The position numbers were made by a program, and so were the translations under genes. Positions 10,435-20,584 of a stretch of 64,000 nucleotides of DNA are shown piece by piece (positions within the stretch are counted from its first letter, which is position 1; every line of letters begins with the position of its first letter). Where the stretch lies: NCBI RefSeq assembly GCF_008632075.1, contig NZ_VWVM01000002.1, positions 317,462 through 381,461 of the forward strand, written 5' to 3'. The notes beneath the pieces are model-generated. The model did no database searches, was not told the origin of the DNA, and saw only the letters and a list, made by a program, of their open reading frames with translations. The stretch comes from Candidatus Pantoea gossypiicola (GTDB lineage: Bacteria > Pseudomonadota > Gammaproteobacteria > Enterobacterales > Enterobacteriaceae).

Positions 10435-10447
10435 TGCCGGAGAACGA

Positions 10448-11404
10448 TTACGCTTTCAGCTGACGCAGCTTATTCAGGCACTGCTTCAGGCCATCATCCA
10501 GCGGCGCTTCGACACGCATGACTTCGCCAGTGCCGGGATGGGTAAAGGTCAGTGCCGCCGCGTGCAGGAACAGGCGTTTCAGACCAGTTGACGCCAGCTG
10601 ACTGTCAAAGTCACGTTCGCCATAGCGATCGTCGAAGGCGATAGGATGCCCGGCGTGCAGCGTATGTACACGAATCTGGTGGGTGCGTCCGGTGACCGGA
10701 CTTGCTTTCACCAGCGTGGCAAACTCAAACCGCTCTTCCACTTTAAAGCGGGTTTCAGAGGCTTTACCTTCGCTGCTGACGCGCACGACACGCTCACCGC
10801 TCTGGAGAATATTTTTCAGCAGGGGTGCCTGAACGACCTTAAGATGCGACGGCCAGTTGCCGCGCACCAGCGCCAGATAATCCTTCTGCATCCCTTTTTC
10901 GCGCAGTTGCTCATGCAGGGAGCGCAGCGCCGAGCGCTTTTTCGCCACCAGCAGAATACCGGAGGTGTCACGGTCCAGGCGATGCACCAGTTCCAGGAAG
11001 CGTGCTTCGGGACGCAGTGCGCGCAGGCCTTCGATGACGCCGAAGGTCAACCCGCTGCCTCCGTGAACGGCGGTGCCGGAAGGCTTGTTCATCACCAGCA
11101 GCGCCTCATCTTCATACAGAATGGCGTCAGCCAGCGAGGCCACTTTTGCCAGCTTCGGTGACACGGCCTCGTCATCGCGTTCGGCGACCCGCACCGGTGG
11201 AATGCGAACCTCATCGCCCTCCTCCAGCTTATATTCGGGCTTGACGCGCTTTTTATTCACCCGCACCTCGCCTTTGCGTACGATGCGATAAACCATGCTT
11301 TTTGGCACACCCTTGAGCTGGGTGCGCAAAAAGTTATCAATGCGTTGTCCGGCATTTTCAGCCGTGATGGCGACAAATTGTACGCCCGGATTCTCTGTTT
11401 TCAT
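10448..11404 (-). CDS. rluC: 23S rRNA pseudouridine(955/2504/2580) synthase
   Basis: Converts three uridines in 23S rRNA (955, 2504 and 2580 in E. coli) to pseudouridine. The 318-aa protein has an N-terminal S4 RNA-binding domain (about residues 20-80) and an RluA-type catalytic domain with Asp144 in HRLDRDTSG. The RTHQIRVH motif follows. It is divergent from rne across a 572-nt gap, as in E. coli, where rluC lies next to rne. Confidence 0.97.
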   Translation of the reverse strand: MKTENPGVQFVAITAENAGQRIDNFLRTQLKGVPKSMVYRIVRKGEVRVNKKRVKPEYKLEEGDEVRIPPVRVAERDDEAVSPKLAKVASLADAILYEDEALLVMNKPSGTAVHGGSGLTFGVIEGLRALRPEARFLELVHRLDRDTSGILLVAKKRSALRSLHEQLREKGMQKDYLALVRGNWPSHLKVVQAPLLKNILQSGERVVRVSSEGKASETRFKVEERFEFATLVKASPVTGRTHQIRVHTLHAGHPIAFDDRYGERDFDSQLASTGLKRLFLHAAALTFTHPGTGEVMRVEAPLDDGLKQCLNKLRQLKA

Positions 11405-11976
11405 GGCGGCGATTCTAAATAGTGTCCCCTGATAGCGCCACCCCTTTTTCTGTGCTTAACTCTGGGATTGATGTGGCGGCAGGTCGCCTCCCTGCTGACT
11501 TTTTCAGCAAACCGCTGCTTTGTCCGACACATTAATAAGTTAAATGTAAAGAAACTTCACAAGCTGGCTAAAGTCGCCTTGCTATATGAAGGTTAGCAGT
11601 GGAATAATGCTTGAGTTTCTTACCTGAAGCATTTCAGGGCAGAAAAAGAGCGAAATTGTCATTTTGCCGGATTGAGCAGACACGCAGCAATGGCGTAAGA
11701 CGTAATGCGAAATCAGGCACTTAGCGGGCTGCGGGTTGCGGCCTGGACAACAGTATGGGATGCACGGGTTTTTTAATTGTCTCAGGCATTTCCACTATCT
11801 GGTGCTGTTTTCCCTTATGAAAAACAGGCCACCGACGTTATTTGCGCCCCTCGCGCGGTCGACAGCCGTGAGGTTGACGACATTGCACTAAGTCACGGGG
11901 CCATCGGTTGATACTCGTCCAGGGTAACTATGCCCGCAGCTGTAATCACTCATGAAAGAATAACGAGTAAGTCACG
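11405..11976 (+). promoter_or_regulatory. rne promoter region and long structured 5' leader
   Basis: This 572-nt gap between rluC and rne holds no convincing gene. In E. coli the rne messenger has a leader of about 360 nt that RNase E itself reads for feedback control, so most of this stretch is probably leader. A clear stem is seen at 11801-11833: GGTG-CTGTTTT pairs with AAAACAG-(GC)-CACC across a small loop. A T-rich stretch lies at 11769-11776. The exact promoters are not assigned. The segment just before the gene, ending GAATAACGAGTAAGTCACG, lacks a strong ribosome binding site. Confidence 0.6.
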
Positions 11977-14900
11977 ATGAAAAGAATGTTAATAAACGCA
12001 ACTCAGCAGGAAGAGTTGCGCGTTGCCCTGGTTGACGGTCAGCGTCTGTACGACCTGGATATCGAAAGCCCCGGACACGAACAGAAAAAAGCCAACATCT
12101 ACAAAGGTAAAATCACTCGCATTGAACCCAGCCTTGAAGCTGCGTTTGTCGACTACGGCGCAGAGCGTCACGGTTTCCTCCCGTTAAAAGAAATTTCCCG
12201 CGAATATTTCCCCTCCAGCTATAACGCACATGGTCGTCCGAATATTAAAGACGTGCTGCGTGAAGGCCAGGAAGTCATTGTTCAGATCGATAAAGAAGAA
12301 CGCGGCAATAAAGGCGCTGCGCTGACCACCTTTATCTCTCTGGCAGGCAGCTACCTGGTACTGATGCCGAATAACCCACGTGCAGGCGGTATCTCTCGCC
12401 GCATCGAAGGTGACGATCGTACCGAGCTGAAAGAAGCGCTGTCGGCGCTGGATCTGCCGGAAGGCATGGGCCTGATCGTGCGCACTGCCGGCGTCGGTAA
12501 ATCTGCCGAGTCGCTGCAGTGGGACTTAAGCTTCCGTCTCAAGCACTGGGAAGCGATTAAGAAAGCCGCTGAAAACCGCCCTGCACCGTTCCTGATCCAT
12601 CAGGAAAGCAACGTAATTGTGCGTGCCTTCCGCGACTATCTGCGTCAGGACATCGGTGAAATCCTTATCGATAACCCGAAAGTACTGGAACTGGCGCGTC
12701 AGCATATCGCGGCGCTGGGCCGTCCGGACTTCAGCAGCAAAATTAAGCTCTACACCGGTGAAATTCCGCTGTTCAGCCACTATCAGATCGAATCGCAAAT
12801 CGAATCCGCCTTCCAGCGTGAAGTCCGCCTGCCTTCCGGTGGATCGATTGTGATCGACAGTACCGAAGCACTGACCGCTATCGATATCAACTCAGCACGT
12901 GCCACGCGCGGCGGTGACATTGAAGAGACAGCGTTCAACACCAACCTTGAAGCGGCCGATGAGATTGCGCGTCAGCTGCGCCTGCGTGACCTGGGCGGCC
13001 TGATCGTTATCGATTACATCGATATGACGCCGGTACGCCATCAGCGCGCAGTAGAGAACCGTTTGCGTGAAGCTGTCCGTCAGGACCGCGCCCGTATTCA
13101 GATCAGCCACATTTCACGTTTCGGCCTGCTGGAGATGTCCCGTCAGCGTCTGAGCCCGTCATTAGGTGAATCCAGTCATCACGTCTGCCCACGCTGTAGC
13201 GGCACCGGCACCATTCGCGATAACGAGTCGCTGGCCCTGTCGATTCTGCGTCTGATTGAAGAAGAAGCGCTGAAAGACAACACCAAAGAAGTACACGCCA
13301 TTGTTCCGGTTCAGGTGGCCTCTTACCTGCTGAACGAAAAACGTGAAGCGGTCAACGCGATTGAAAAACGCCAGGGTGGCGTGCGGGCGATCATCGTTCC
13401 TGATGACAAGATGCAGACCCCACACTACTCCGTGCTGCGCGTGCGCAAAGGCGAAGAGACGCAGACCCTGAGTTATCACCTGCCGAAGCTGCATGAAGCC
13501 GAAATGGCGATGCCGTCGGATGAGGAGCACTCTGAGCGTCGTCGTCCTGAGCAGCCCGCTCTGGCTGCCTTTGTGATGCCTGATGCGCCTCCTGCGCCGG
13601 TAGAAGTTGAGCCTGACGTGAAGCGCGCTGAAGCTCAGCCAGCAGCAAAAACAGCCCCGGCTGTTGCTGCACCAGCGACCGTCAGCACCGGTTTCTTCGG
13701 GCGTCTGCTTGGCGGCCTGAAAAAAATGTTCGCTGGCGAAGAAGCGCCTGCTGCTGCGCCAGTGAGCACTGAGGTTGCTGAACCGCAGAAAGCGACTGAA
13801 GAGCAGGAAAGCAACACTGGCCGTGGCGAGCGCCGCAGCAACAATAACAACCGTCGTAACAACAATCGCCGTGAGCGTACGCCACGTAACGGTGACAATG
13901 CACAGTCCCGTGAAGGCCGTGAACCACGCGAAAGTCGCGAGCCGCGTGAAAGCCGTGAACCGCGCGAAAGTCGTGAGCCACGTGAAAGCCGCGAGCCGCG
14001 CGAGGGTAACGATAACCGTCGCAACAAGCGTCAGTCTCAGACGAGTGAAGTGCGCGAAGAGCGTCCGGCACTGAGCGTAGAAGCGCGTCAGCAGCGTGAT
14101 GAGCAGCAGCAACAGCGCCGTGAACAGCGTGCTGAACGTCAGCGTCGTCGTCAGGAAGAGAAACGAGCCGGTGAAGAAGCGGCCAAAGCGGCTGAGCAGC
14201 CAGCCGTCGTTGCTGAAGCTCTGGATGTCACTGAGGCGCAGGATGATGAACGCGTTCAGGTTATGCCGCGTCGTAAGCCACGTCAGCTGAACCAGAAGGT
14301 GCGCGTTGATGATAACCGTCAGCCTCTGCCACCCGAAGCCAGCAACATCGCTCAGCCTGCTGAAGTGCGTCAGTCACAGCCAGCAGACATTGCTCAGACA
14401 CAGCCTGAGTTCCAGGCTTCGCAGAGTGACGAGCAGGATGAAAACGACAGCCGTGATAACGCCAATATGCCGCGTCGTTCACGTCGTTCCCCACGTCATC
14501 TGCGCGTCAGCGGACAGCGTCGTCGTCGTTACCGTGATGAGCGTTATCCGACGCAGTCAGCGATGCCTCTGGCCGCTGCCGCTGCTTCACCTGAAATGGC
14601 ATCCGGCAAAGTCTGGATTCGCTATCCGGTGAGCCAGACCAGCGAAGAGCAGGTTCAGAATGTAACGCACGAGACGCCAGCTTATAACAGCGAAGAGACC
14701 GCAGAGGCGACCCATGCGTTGCCGGTTGCTGCCGCCGTTGAATCGGTTGCTCAGGATGCGCCAGTGCAACAGGCCGAGCCGCAGGCAGAAACGCCAGTGG
14801 CGATCGTCAACACTGACGATACCCGTGCTATCGACACTCCGGTTGACGAGCAACCGTCTGTTGTTCCGGCTGCTGATGAAGCTAAAGCGGAAGCTGTAGC

Positions 14901-15414
14901 GGCTGAAGCCGTGCCTGCTGAGTCCGTGGCTGAAACGCCCGTGTCACAGCCTGCTGAGCCGGTCACCGAAACGGCAGTGGTAACGCCAGCTGCTGAGGTT
15001 TCACAGCCTGCCAGCGTTGCTGAGCAGTCAGCTACTGATGTCAGCGAAGAGATCGCAGCAGAGGTGGAAGAAGTGCTGAACGCGCCGGTTGCTGCTCACG
15101 CTGAAACCGCACCAGTCAGTGAACCTCATGCGCCGGTTGCCGCTCGCGATATCGCGCCTGTAGCACCGGTAACGGCGGTGACGGCGGTCGAGCCAGTCGC
15201 ATCAGCGCCTGCTGCTGAAGCGGTGCCAAATGACGGTACGCGCTGGAAGCACTATGCTTCTGCACCGATGACCAAAGCGCCTGCGCCGGTCTGGCAGTCA
15301 GAGCCTGCTCCGCACAGTGACTGGGTACGGGCACCGTATGAGTTCGATGGTCGCGGTTCTGCGGGTGGTCATAGCGCCACCCATCACGCTACTGCCCCGG
15401 CGACAAAGCCGTAA
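11977..15414 (+). CDS. rne: Ribonuclease E
   Basis: Essential endonuclease of the RNA degradosome. It cuts mRNA, rRNA and tRNA precursors and is bound to the inner membrane. The 1145-aa protein is somewhat longer than the E. coli enzyme (1061 aa). An S1 domain spans about residues 36-125. The Mg-binding Asp303 ([13 protein letters not shown]) and Asp346 (IVIDYIDM) and the Zn-link Cys404 and Cys407 (CPRCSGTG) are all present. A short amphipathic segment [15 protein letters not shown] (about 570-585) is the membrane anchor. The C-terminal half is disordered, with Arg-rich RNA-binding blocks, an unusual EPRESR repeat near residues 648-676, and the PNPase-binding end [13 protein letters not shown]. 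Confidence 0.98.
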   Translation: MKRMLINATQQEELRVALVDGQRLYDLDIESPGHEQKKANIYKGKITRIEPSLEAAFVDYGAERHGFLPLKEISREYFPSSYNAHGRPNIKDVLREGQEVIVQIDKEERGNKGAALTTFISLAGSYLVLMPNNPRAGGISRRIEGDDRTELKEALSALDLPEGMGLIVRTAGVGKSAESLQWDLSFRLKHWEAIKKAAENRPAPFLIHQESNVIVRAFRDYLRQDIGEILIDNPKVLELARQHIAALGRPDFSSKIKLYTGEIPLFSHYQIESQIESAFQREVRLPSGGSIVIDSTEALTAIDINSARATRGGDIEETAFNTNLEAADEIARQLRLRDLGGLIVIDYIDMTPVRHQRAVENRLREAVRQDRARIQISHISRFGLLEMSRQRLSPSLGESSHHVCPRCSGTGTIRDNESLALSILRLIEEEALKDNTKEVHAIVPVQVASYLLNEKREAVNAIEKRQGGVRAIIVPDDKMQTPHYSVLRVRKGEETQTLSYHLPKLHEAEMAMPSDEEHSERRRPEQPALAAFVMPDAPPAPVEVEPDVKRAEAQPAAKTAPAVAAPATVSTGFFGRLLGGLKKMFAGEEAPAAAPVSTEVAEPQKATEEQESNTGRGERRSNNNNRRNNNRRERTPRNGDNAQSREGREPRESREPRESREPRESREPRESREPREGNDNRRNKRQSQTSEVREERPALSVEARQQRDEQQQQRREQRAERQRRRQEEKRAGEEAAKAAEQPAVVAEALDVTEAQDDERVQVMPRRKPRQLNQKVRVDDNRQPLPPEASNIAQPAEVRQSQPADIAQTQPEFQASQSDEQDENDSRDNANMPRRSRRSPRHLRVSGQRRRRYRDERYPTQSAMPLAAAAASPEMASGKVWIRYPVSQTSEEQVQNVTHETPAYNSEETAEATHALPVAAAVESVAQDAPVQQAEPQAETPVAIVNTDDTRAIDTPVDEQPSVVPAADEAKAEAVAAEAVPAESVAETPVSQPAEPVTETAVVTPAAEVSQPASVAEQSATDVSEEIAAEVEEVLNAPVAAHAETAPVSEPHAPVAARDIAPVAPVTAVTAVEPVASAPAAEAVPNDGTRWKHYASAPMTKAPAPVWQSEPAPHSDWVRAPYEFDGRGSAGGHSATHHATAPATKP
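13921..14007 (+). repeat. Tandem 18-bp coding repeat in rne (EPRESR units)
   Basis: Within the Arg-rich part of rne the protein repeats the unit E-P-R-E-S-R four to five times in a row. At the DNA level the units are about 18 bp (for example GAACCACGCGAAAGTCGC), with third-position changes between copies. Alternating acidic and basic residues would form a charged helix or disordered block next to the RNA-binding segments. Confidence 0.85.
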
Positions 15415-15435
15415 CGCATAAGCGGTTATAAACTG

Positions 15436-15463
15436 AACCCCGGCCAGAAAGCCGGGGTTTTTT
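15436..15463 (+). terminator. rne terminator
   Basis: A 9-bp stem (AACCCCGGC at 15436-15444 with GCCGGGGTT at 15451-15459), a 6-nt loop and a run of six T lie 22 nt after the rne stop. The next 200 bases (15464-15667) show no supported gene. Confidence 0.92.
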
Positions 15464-15667
15464 ATGGCGTCGATTCAGTCACCAGACACACAAAGAATTA
15501 ATACTGCCCTGTTTACGTCGTCAGCCATCAGTAAAGATGGGGTCAGTTATCTTGTGCAGAAAAACATCAGGCATGCATGGGTGCGGGATAGCGTGAAATG
15601 AGGGAACAGGAAAGCTATGCAGACAGGCTTGATGACAACGCGTCCCGCCACTGGCTGAATCACAGGC

Positions 15668-15702
15668 AAAAAAATCCCACCCTTCTTTAACAGGAGGGTG
15701 GG
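15668..15702 (-). terminator. Terminator of the flgKL transcript
   Basis: On the minus strand CCCACCCT (plus 15695-15702) pairs with AGGGTGGG (plus 15676-15683), followed by seven T. It lies about 50 nt past the flgL stop and should end the flg operon transcript. Confidence 0.88.
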
Positions 15703-15750
15703 AAAACGTAAGCGCATCCGGTTAAAGTACGCTCAAAATTTCAGGTCAGA

Positions 15751-16716
15751 CTACGAATTCATCTGGAACAATGACATTTTGGACATATCAGTGAAGGTCT
15801 TATAAGAGGCCTGAAGTGCTGTCTGCTGCATGGTGTAGCTGGAAGCCGCTTCCGTTAAATCCACGTTAACCAGGTCACTCATCTGCGAGCTGTAAATCAC
15901 TTTACGGTCGTCGCCCTGCGCATTCAGCGTATCAATTTCACCAAGCTGAGTACCAATCTCAGAAACCACGGTTGAGACATTATTCAGCGCGTTGCCCAGC
16001 CCGCGGTTGGTTTTATCCATTGCATCCTGGAATGTCTGCTTAGTCGCGGCATCCGCATCATCCTGGGGGACTTTGAGTGCTGCAATGGCGCTATCCAGCA
16101 TCTTAAACAGATTGGTTTCGCTGGCGCTGCCATCCGGCTCTTTAGTGGCATTGCTGGTGATTGACATGAAGATGCTGTCACCGGTATGCGCCACGGTCAT
16201 GGTACGACTGGTATCAACCTTCTGGGTGATCGCATCGGTGCCGCCTGCGTAACTGACGCCCGTGCCCGCCGTATCAACAAAAGGCGCGCTGTCGGTTTTA
16301 TAGCCGGCAAAAATATAGCGGCCATTGGCATCTTTGCTGTTAGCCAGGTTCAGCAGCTGGGCGCGAACACCCTCCAGCTGGGTAGCAATCGAACCACGAT
16401 CGTCGTCGCTCAGCGTACCCGTTGAACCATTGACGATCAGCGCCTGCGCCGCAATGATGCCATTGGTCACGCCTTTCAGCGTATTGTCCTCCAGTGACAG
16501 GCCCTGTTCAGCAAAGGTGCGCGCCAGCGCGTACTGTTCACCCTGCTGCTGAGTCTGAGTCAACACCACAGCACGTGACGCGGCAATCGGGTCATCGGAG
16601 GGATTCGTTACACGACGACCGCTGGAGAGCTGCTCACCCACTTTCAGCCAGGAGGCTTGCGAGTCAGTAATGCCGCGCACCTGCTGTTCAAAAATCATAT
16701 TTGTACTGATTCGCAT
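15751..16716 (-). CDS. flgL: Flagellar hook-filament junction protein FlgL (HAP3)
   Basis: Second of the two junction proteins that join hook to filament, exported through the flagellar type III system. The 321-aa protein has the flagellin-like N-terminus MRISTNMIFEQQVRGI and a C-terminal flagellin-like helix (VDLTEAASSYTMQQTALQASYKTF region). Asparagine and alanine-rich coiled-coil ends flank a variable middle. It lies 14 nt downstream of flgK, from which it is co-transcribed. The ATG start is supported by a nearby GGAGA sequence. Confidence 0.96.
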   Translation of the reverse strand: MRISTNMIFEQQVRGITDSQASWLKVGEQLSSGRRVTNPSDDPIAASRAVVLTQTQQQGEQYALARTFAEQGLSLEDNTLKGVTNGIIAAQALIVNGSTGTLSDDDRGSIATQLEGVRAQLLNLANSKDANGRYIFAGYKTDSAPFVDTAGTGVSYAGGTDAITQKVDTSRTMTVAHTGDSIFMSITSNATKEPDGSASETNLFKMLDSAIAALKVPQDDADAATKQTFQDAMDKTNRGLGNALNNVSTVVSEIGTQLGEIDTLNAQGDDRKVIYSSQMSDLVNVDLTEAASSYTMQQTALQASYKTFTDMSKMSLFQMNS

Positions 16717-16730
16717 GTTATCTCCTGCCC

Positions 16731-18380
16731 TTAGCGAATATTGATCAATGCATTAAACACGGTGCTGGCAGTCTGGAGCACCTGCGCATTGGCCATGTAA
16801 TATTGCTGATACTTGGTCAGATTGGCGTACTCCTCATCAAGGTTTACACCAGAGACCGACTGCTGGCGTTCGGTCAGCTGACTGACCACACTTTTCTGCG
16901 TCGTACTGGTCGTTTCCAGCGAGCTGGTTTTGTTACCCACGGTGCTGACGATAGCTGCATAGGCCTGTGACAGCGTGGCATTACCGCCGACCAGTTTTAC
17001 ATCCTGCAGATTCAGCAGTTTCTGCGCATTACGGTTATCACTTTCACCGCCAACCGCGCTCGCAGCAGCCACCTGAGATTCGCTGGTGATTGCCACGGAC
17101 ATATCGTTGATCACATTCTGGACCGGCTTCACCAGGAAGCTGTCTTTGGCGGCAGGGGCAGGTGAGGCACCCACAGTCAGTTTCAGGCCATCAAAACTCA
17201 GCGTAGTGTTGCCACTGGCATCGGTACTCTGGGTGATGGCGGCTGCGGTGCTGTCTGACGCACGCGTTGCGGTCCAGTTACTGCCGTCATAACTCACGGT
17301 GTAGTTAGTGGCTTTCAGTGCGCTGGTGTCGGTCCATTCAGCGGTTACGGAGGCGGCGGTACTGTTTTTACTATTGCTCACCACGGCTGGACTGCCGATA
17401 TTAAAGAAATCGACGCCCTGGTCGCCGTTGCTGTCAAAGCCCTGCTTATGAACGTCGTTGAAGCTGGTGGTAAACGCCGCCGCTAACTGACCCAGCTGGT
17501 TCTGCGCCAGATCGAGATCCTGGGTGCGGAACGCCAGCAGACCGCCCAGCGAGCCGGTGGTGATCAGCTTTTCCGGGATCTCAACGTTGCCCGCCTGCTT
17601 GTCAACATAGCCAATCGTAGTGCGCGTCGGATCGCTGCTGGCGTTCATTGCCACCAGATCGTGAGATTTGTTGCCGTTCACCAGCGTCAGGCCGTTGGCC
17701 ATAGATACCGTGTAATTGCCATCCTGCTGCGATACCGTCACGCCAACGACTTTATTCAGGTCATTGACCAGCTGATCACGCTTATCAAGCAGATCGTTAG
17801 GCGCAGCACCGTTGCCATTAGTCAGCTTGCCAATCTGCTGGTTAAGATCGGCAATCTGGCTGGTGAGGGTGTTGACCTGTTTAACACTGGAACTGACATC
17901 AGAATTGACGCTGTTCTGCATATTGTTCAGGTATTGCGCTGAGGTCTGGAACTGGTTCACCAGACCCTGCGCATTGCTGAGCATCGACTGACGCGCTGAC
18001 GGATCGTTGGCGTTGCTGACGACGTTCTGCAGGTTGGTAAAGAAGCCCTGCAGCGAGGTCGACAGGCTGGTCGTCGCGGTCGACAGCAGATCGTCAATGT
18101 TAGAAATCTGCGTATGCTGAGTATCGACTGCACTGTAGCTCGCGCTGGCACCCCGCAGCTGTGTAGCAATGAATGAATCATACTCACGTTGTACACCGGT
18201 GATGTTCACGCCGTTACCATAATAGCTATTACCCTGAAGGGTACTGTTCGCCTGCGCCAGTACTGTGGTCTGACGTGAATAGCCCGCCACGGTGTAGTTA
18301 GAAATGTTGTTACTGGTGGTGCTCAGAGCGGCCTGCGCGGCACTCAATCCACTCATCGCGGAGTTAATTATGCTGGACAT
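16731..18380 (-). CDS. flgK: Flagellar hook-associated protein 1, FlgK (HAP1)
   Basis: Junction protein next to the hook, needed before filament assembly. The 549-aa protein starts MSSIINSAMSGLSAAQAALSTTSNNISN, the family N-terminus with the rod/hook ANN-type motif, and ends with a helix around YQQYYMANAQVLQTASTVFNALINIR. The central part (about 300-410) is low in conserved residues, as is usual for the surface-exposed domain. It has its own sigma-28 promoter at 18467-18493 and so can be made late, apart from the hook-basal-body genes upstream. Confidence 0.97.
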   Translation of the reverse strand: MSSIINSAMSGLSAAQAALSTTSNNISNYTVAGYSRQTTVLAQANSTLQGNSYYGNGVNITGVQREYDSFIATQLRGASASYSAVDTQHTQISNIDDLLSTATTSLSTSLQGFFTNLQNVVSNANDPSARQSMLSNAQGLVNQFQTSAQYLNNMQNSVNSDVSSSVKQVNTLTSQIADLNQQIGKLTNGNGAAPNDLLDKRDQLVNDLNKVVGVTVSQQDGNYTVSMANGLTLVNGNKSHDLVAMNASSDPTRTTIGYVDKQAGNVEIPEKLITTGSLGGLLAFRTQDLDLAQNQLGQLAAAFTTSFNDVHKQGFDSNGDQGVDFFNIGSPAVVSNSKNSTAASVTAEWTDTSALKATNYTVSYDGSNWTATRASDSTAAAITQSTDASGNTTLSFDGLKLTVGASPAPAAKDSFLVKPVQNVINDMSVAITSESQVAAASAVGGESDNRNAQKLLNLQDVKLVGGNATLSQAYAAIVSTVGNKTSSLETTSTTQKSVVSQLTERQQSVSGVNLDEEYANLTKYQQYYMANAQVLQTASTVFNALINIR

Positions 18381-18466
18381 CTCGGTTCCTTACGTTCCCC
18401 GTCAACCGGGCTGGCAGACATCAAAGTGGGTGCCAGCTGGCGAAAACGCTTCTGGCTATAGGGATG

Positions 18467-18493
18467 TTATCGGCTTGCTTAAGTGAAACTTGA
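18467..18493 (-). promoter_or_regulatory. Sigma-28 (FliA) promoter for flgKL
   Basis: On the minus strand TCAAGTTT, an 11-nt spacer and a perfect GCCGATAA match the FliA consensus TAAAGTTT-N11-GCCGATAA in all but one position. It lies about 90 nt before the flgK start, in the flgJ-flgK gap, and marks flgKL as late flagellar genes. Confidence 0.92.
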
Positions 18494-18503
18494 GGCGAAA
18501 TAA

Positions 18504-19466
18504 TCAGAACAGGTCGCCAATATCCTGGCTGTACGCTTTGACGACTTTGTCGCCCATGCTTTTGAATTGCTGAATCATTCCCACCAGCTTTTGCGCATAT
18601 TTTGGATCGGTGGCATAGCCCGCCGCCTGTAACGCCTGCGCGCCCTGCTCTGCGCTTGAGGCGTTGGTCACCGCCGCATAGCGAGGGTTTTTGGTCAGCA
18701 GTTTGACGTAATCAGTCAGCGCCTCGAAATAGGAGTTATAGACCCGGAAGCTGGCCCGGACTTTCTTCGCTGCGCCCTGCTCATATTCGGTGGTCATGAT
18801 ATCGGTGGTGTCACCTTTCCAGTCACCGCTGGCTTTAATCCCGAACACGTTATAACTCGGCTTGCCGTCGCGGGTAAGGATCTGTCGCTGGCCCCAGCCC
18901 GACTCCAGCGCAGCCTGCGCCAGAATCAGGTGATGCGGAATACCACTCTGCTGACTGGCCGCCTGCGCCGGCTGCGTCAGCTGAGCGATAAACTCACGGC
19001 TGTCGCTTGGCAGCCCCGTCGGTGACGCGACCGGCGGCAGACGTGGCATCGCCTTGCGCACCATCTGCTCCAGCTGCTGGGCGGGCAGTGGTGTGGCCCC
19101 GCTGGTGCTGAGAATAAAGCTGTTATCCAGCTTCATCGGCACCGTACCGGCTTTTTCATCCGGCGCGGTGGCGGGCTGCATCTGTTTGACGATGGTTTCC
19201 GCCAGCCCGAGGCCACGCTTGCCCATCTCCTGTGCAATCTGCTGGTCATACATAGAGGTAAAGAGTTTGGTCTGCTCGTTGCCCATAATGCCGTCCTGCG
19301 GCAACGCATCACGCATACTCTTCAGCATCATCTGTACAAACATCCCTTCGACCTGACGTGCAACCTGCAACGCATGTCCTTTCGGATCGTTGCTCGCCTG
19401 GCGTTTAAGATCATTCAGGGAGCGGCTGTCGAAAGCCGGACTCGTGACAGATTGCATATCAGCCAT
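18504..19466 (-). CDS. flgJ: Flagellar rod assembly protein and muramidase FlgJ
   Basis: Caps the growing rod and opens the peptidoglycan for it. The 320-aa protein has two parts. The N-terminal rod-cap half (about 1-150) contains VEGMFVQMMLKSMRDALPQDG. The C-terminal GH73 glucosaminidase-like half (about 165-310) has the catalytic Glu in AQAALESGWGQ and NVFGIKASGDWKG. Its start overlaps the flgI stop by one base. No signal peptide is seen, which fits export by the flagellar system. Confidence 0.97.
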   Translation of the reverse strand: MADMQSVTSPAFDSRSLNDLKRQASNDPKGHALQVARQVEGMFVQMMLKSMRDALPQDGIMGNEQTKLFTSMYDQQIAQEMGKRGLGLAETIVKQMQPATAPDEKAGTVPMKLDNSFILSTSGATPLPAQQLEQMVRKAMPRLPPVASPTGLPSDSREFIAQLTQPAQAASQQSGIPHHLILAQAALESGWGQRQILTRDGKPSYNVFGIKASGDWKGDTTDIMTTEYEQGAAKKVRASFRVYNSYFEALTDYVKLLTKNPRYAAVTNASSAEQGAQALQAAGYATDPKYAQKLVGMIQQFKSMGDKVVKAYSQDIGDLF

Positions 19467-20575
19467 CAGATAATTTCCAGTTTGGCACGCAGACAGCCGG
19501 CACTCTGCATCGACTGCAGAATCGACATCAGTTCGATAGGTGATGCACCCAGCGCATTCAGCGCACGCACTACGTTGTTCAGATTGGCGCTGGCATTGAC
19601 GCGCTGCAGCGCACCGCCGGTCTGGCGCAGATCGATCTGAGTCTGCGTGGTCGCCACGGTCTGACCACCGGCCAGCGGGGTATCAGGCTGACTGACGTTC
19701 TGCTGCTGGTTAACCGTCACAGAGAGGTTACCCTGCGCCACCGCGCACTGATTCAGCGTCACTTCGCGGTTCATCACCACCGAGCCGGTACGGGAGTTGA
19801 TAATCACTTTGGCATCTTCAACCGGAATCGAGACGTTAATGTTCTGGATATCGGCCAGCAGACGCACCTGCGCGCCATTATTCGGTGAGACGCGGATCTG
19901 CACGGTGCGGGCATCCAGCGGCTGCGCTGCGCCATAGCCGCCACGGGCGTTGATCGCATCAGCAATACGCTGCGCCATCGAGAAGTCTTCGTTGTTCAGT
20001 TGCAGGTTAATGGTGTTCTGTGAGCCAAAGTTGCTCTGCAGTTCACGTTCAACCGTTGCACCGCCAGTGATGCGGCCACCGTTCAGTTGGTTGACCTGAA
20101 CACTACTGCCGCCCGCAGAGGCACCCGCACCACCGACCAGGATGTTGCCCTGAGCCAGCGCATAGACCTGGTTATCGACCCCTTTCAGCGGTGTCATTAA
20201 CAGCGTGCCGCCACGCAGGCTTTTGGCGTTACCCAGCGATGAGACCACCACATCCAGGTTTTGTCCCTGACGGGCAAACGACGGCAGCTTAGCGGTGACC
20301 ATGACGGCTGCCACGTTCTTCAGCTGCATGTTGGTGCCCGCAGGAACGGTGATGCCAAGCTGTGAGAGCATGTTGCTGACTGTCTGGGTAGTAAATGGCG
20401 TCTGCGTGGTCTGGTCACCGGTGCCATCCAGACCCACCACCAGGCCATAGCCCAGCAGCTGGTTATCACGTACGCCCTGTACCGTGGTTAAATCACGAAT
20501 CAAATCGGCTTTGGCCAGCAGGCTGACGCCCAGCAGCAGCGCCAGCCCGGCGCGTAACAGCGTTAACTTTTTCAT
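19466..20575 (-). CDS. flgI: Flagellar P-ring protein FlgI
   Basis: Forms the periplasmic P ring in the peptidoglycan layer. The 369-aa precursor has a Sec signal peptide ([23 protein letters not shown], cleavage expected after AKA) and conserved stretches such as [20 protein letters not shown] and [11 protein letters not shown]. It lies between flgH and flgJ, 9 nt downstream of flgH. Length and order are as in E. coli and Salmonella. Confidence 0.97.
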   Translation of the reverse strand: MKKLTLLRAGLALLLGVSLLAKADLIRDLTTVQGVRDNQLLGYGLVVGLDGTGDQTTQTPFTTQTVSNMLSQLGITVPAGTNMQLKNVAAVMVTAKLPSFARQGQNLDVVVSSLGNAKSLRGGTLLMTPLKGVDNQVYALAQGNILVGGAGASAGGSSVQVNQLNGGRITGGATVERELQSNFGSQNTINLQLNNEDFSMAQRIADAINARGGYGAAQPLDARTVQIRVSPNNGAQVRLLADIQNINVSIPVEDAKVIINSRTGSVVMNREVTLNQCAVAQGNLSVTVNQQQNVSQPDTPLAGGQTVATTQTQIDLRQTGGALQRVNASANLNNVVRALNALGASPIELMSILQSMQSAGCLRAKLEII

Positions 20576-20584
20576 TGAAACCTC

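Noticed and set aside
13162-14112. A 316-aa open frame on the minus strand inside rne
   Set aside because: It is a shadow of the Arg/Glu-rich coding sequence, with a very biased and implausible composition.
15464-15601. A 45-codon plus-strand frame starting at the ATG directly after the rne terminator
   Set aside because: Its start lies at the end of the terminator T run with no ribosome binding site, and the product has no recognisable features. Probably chance.
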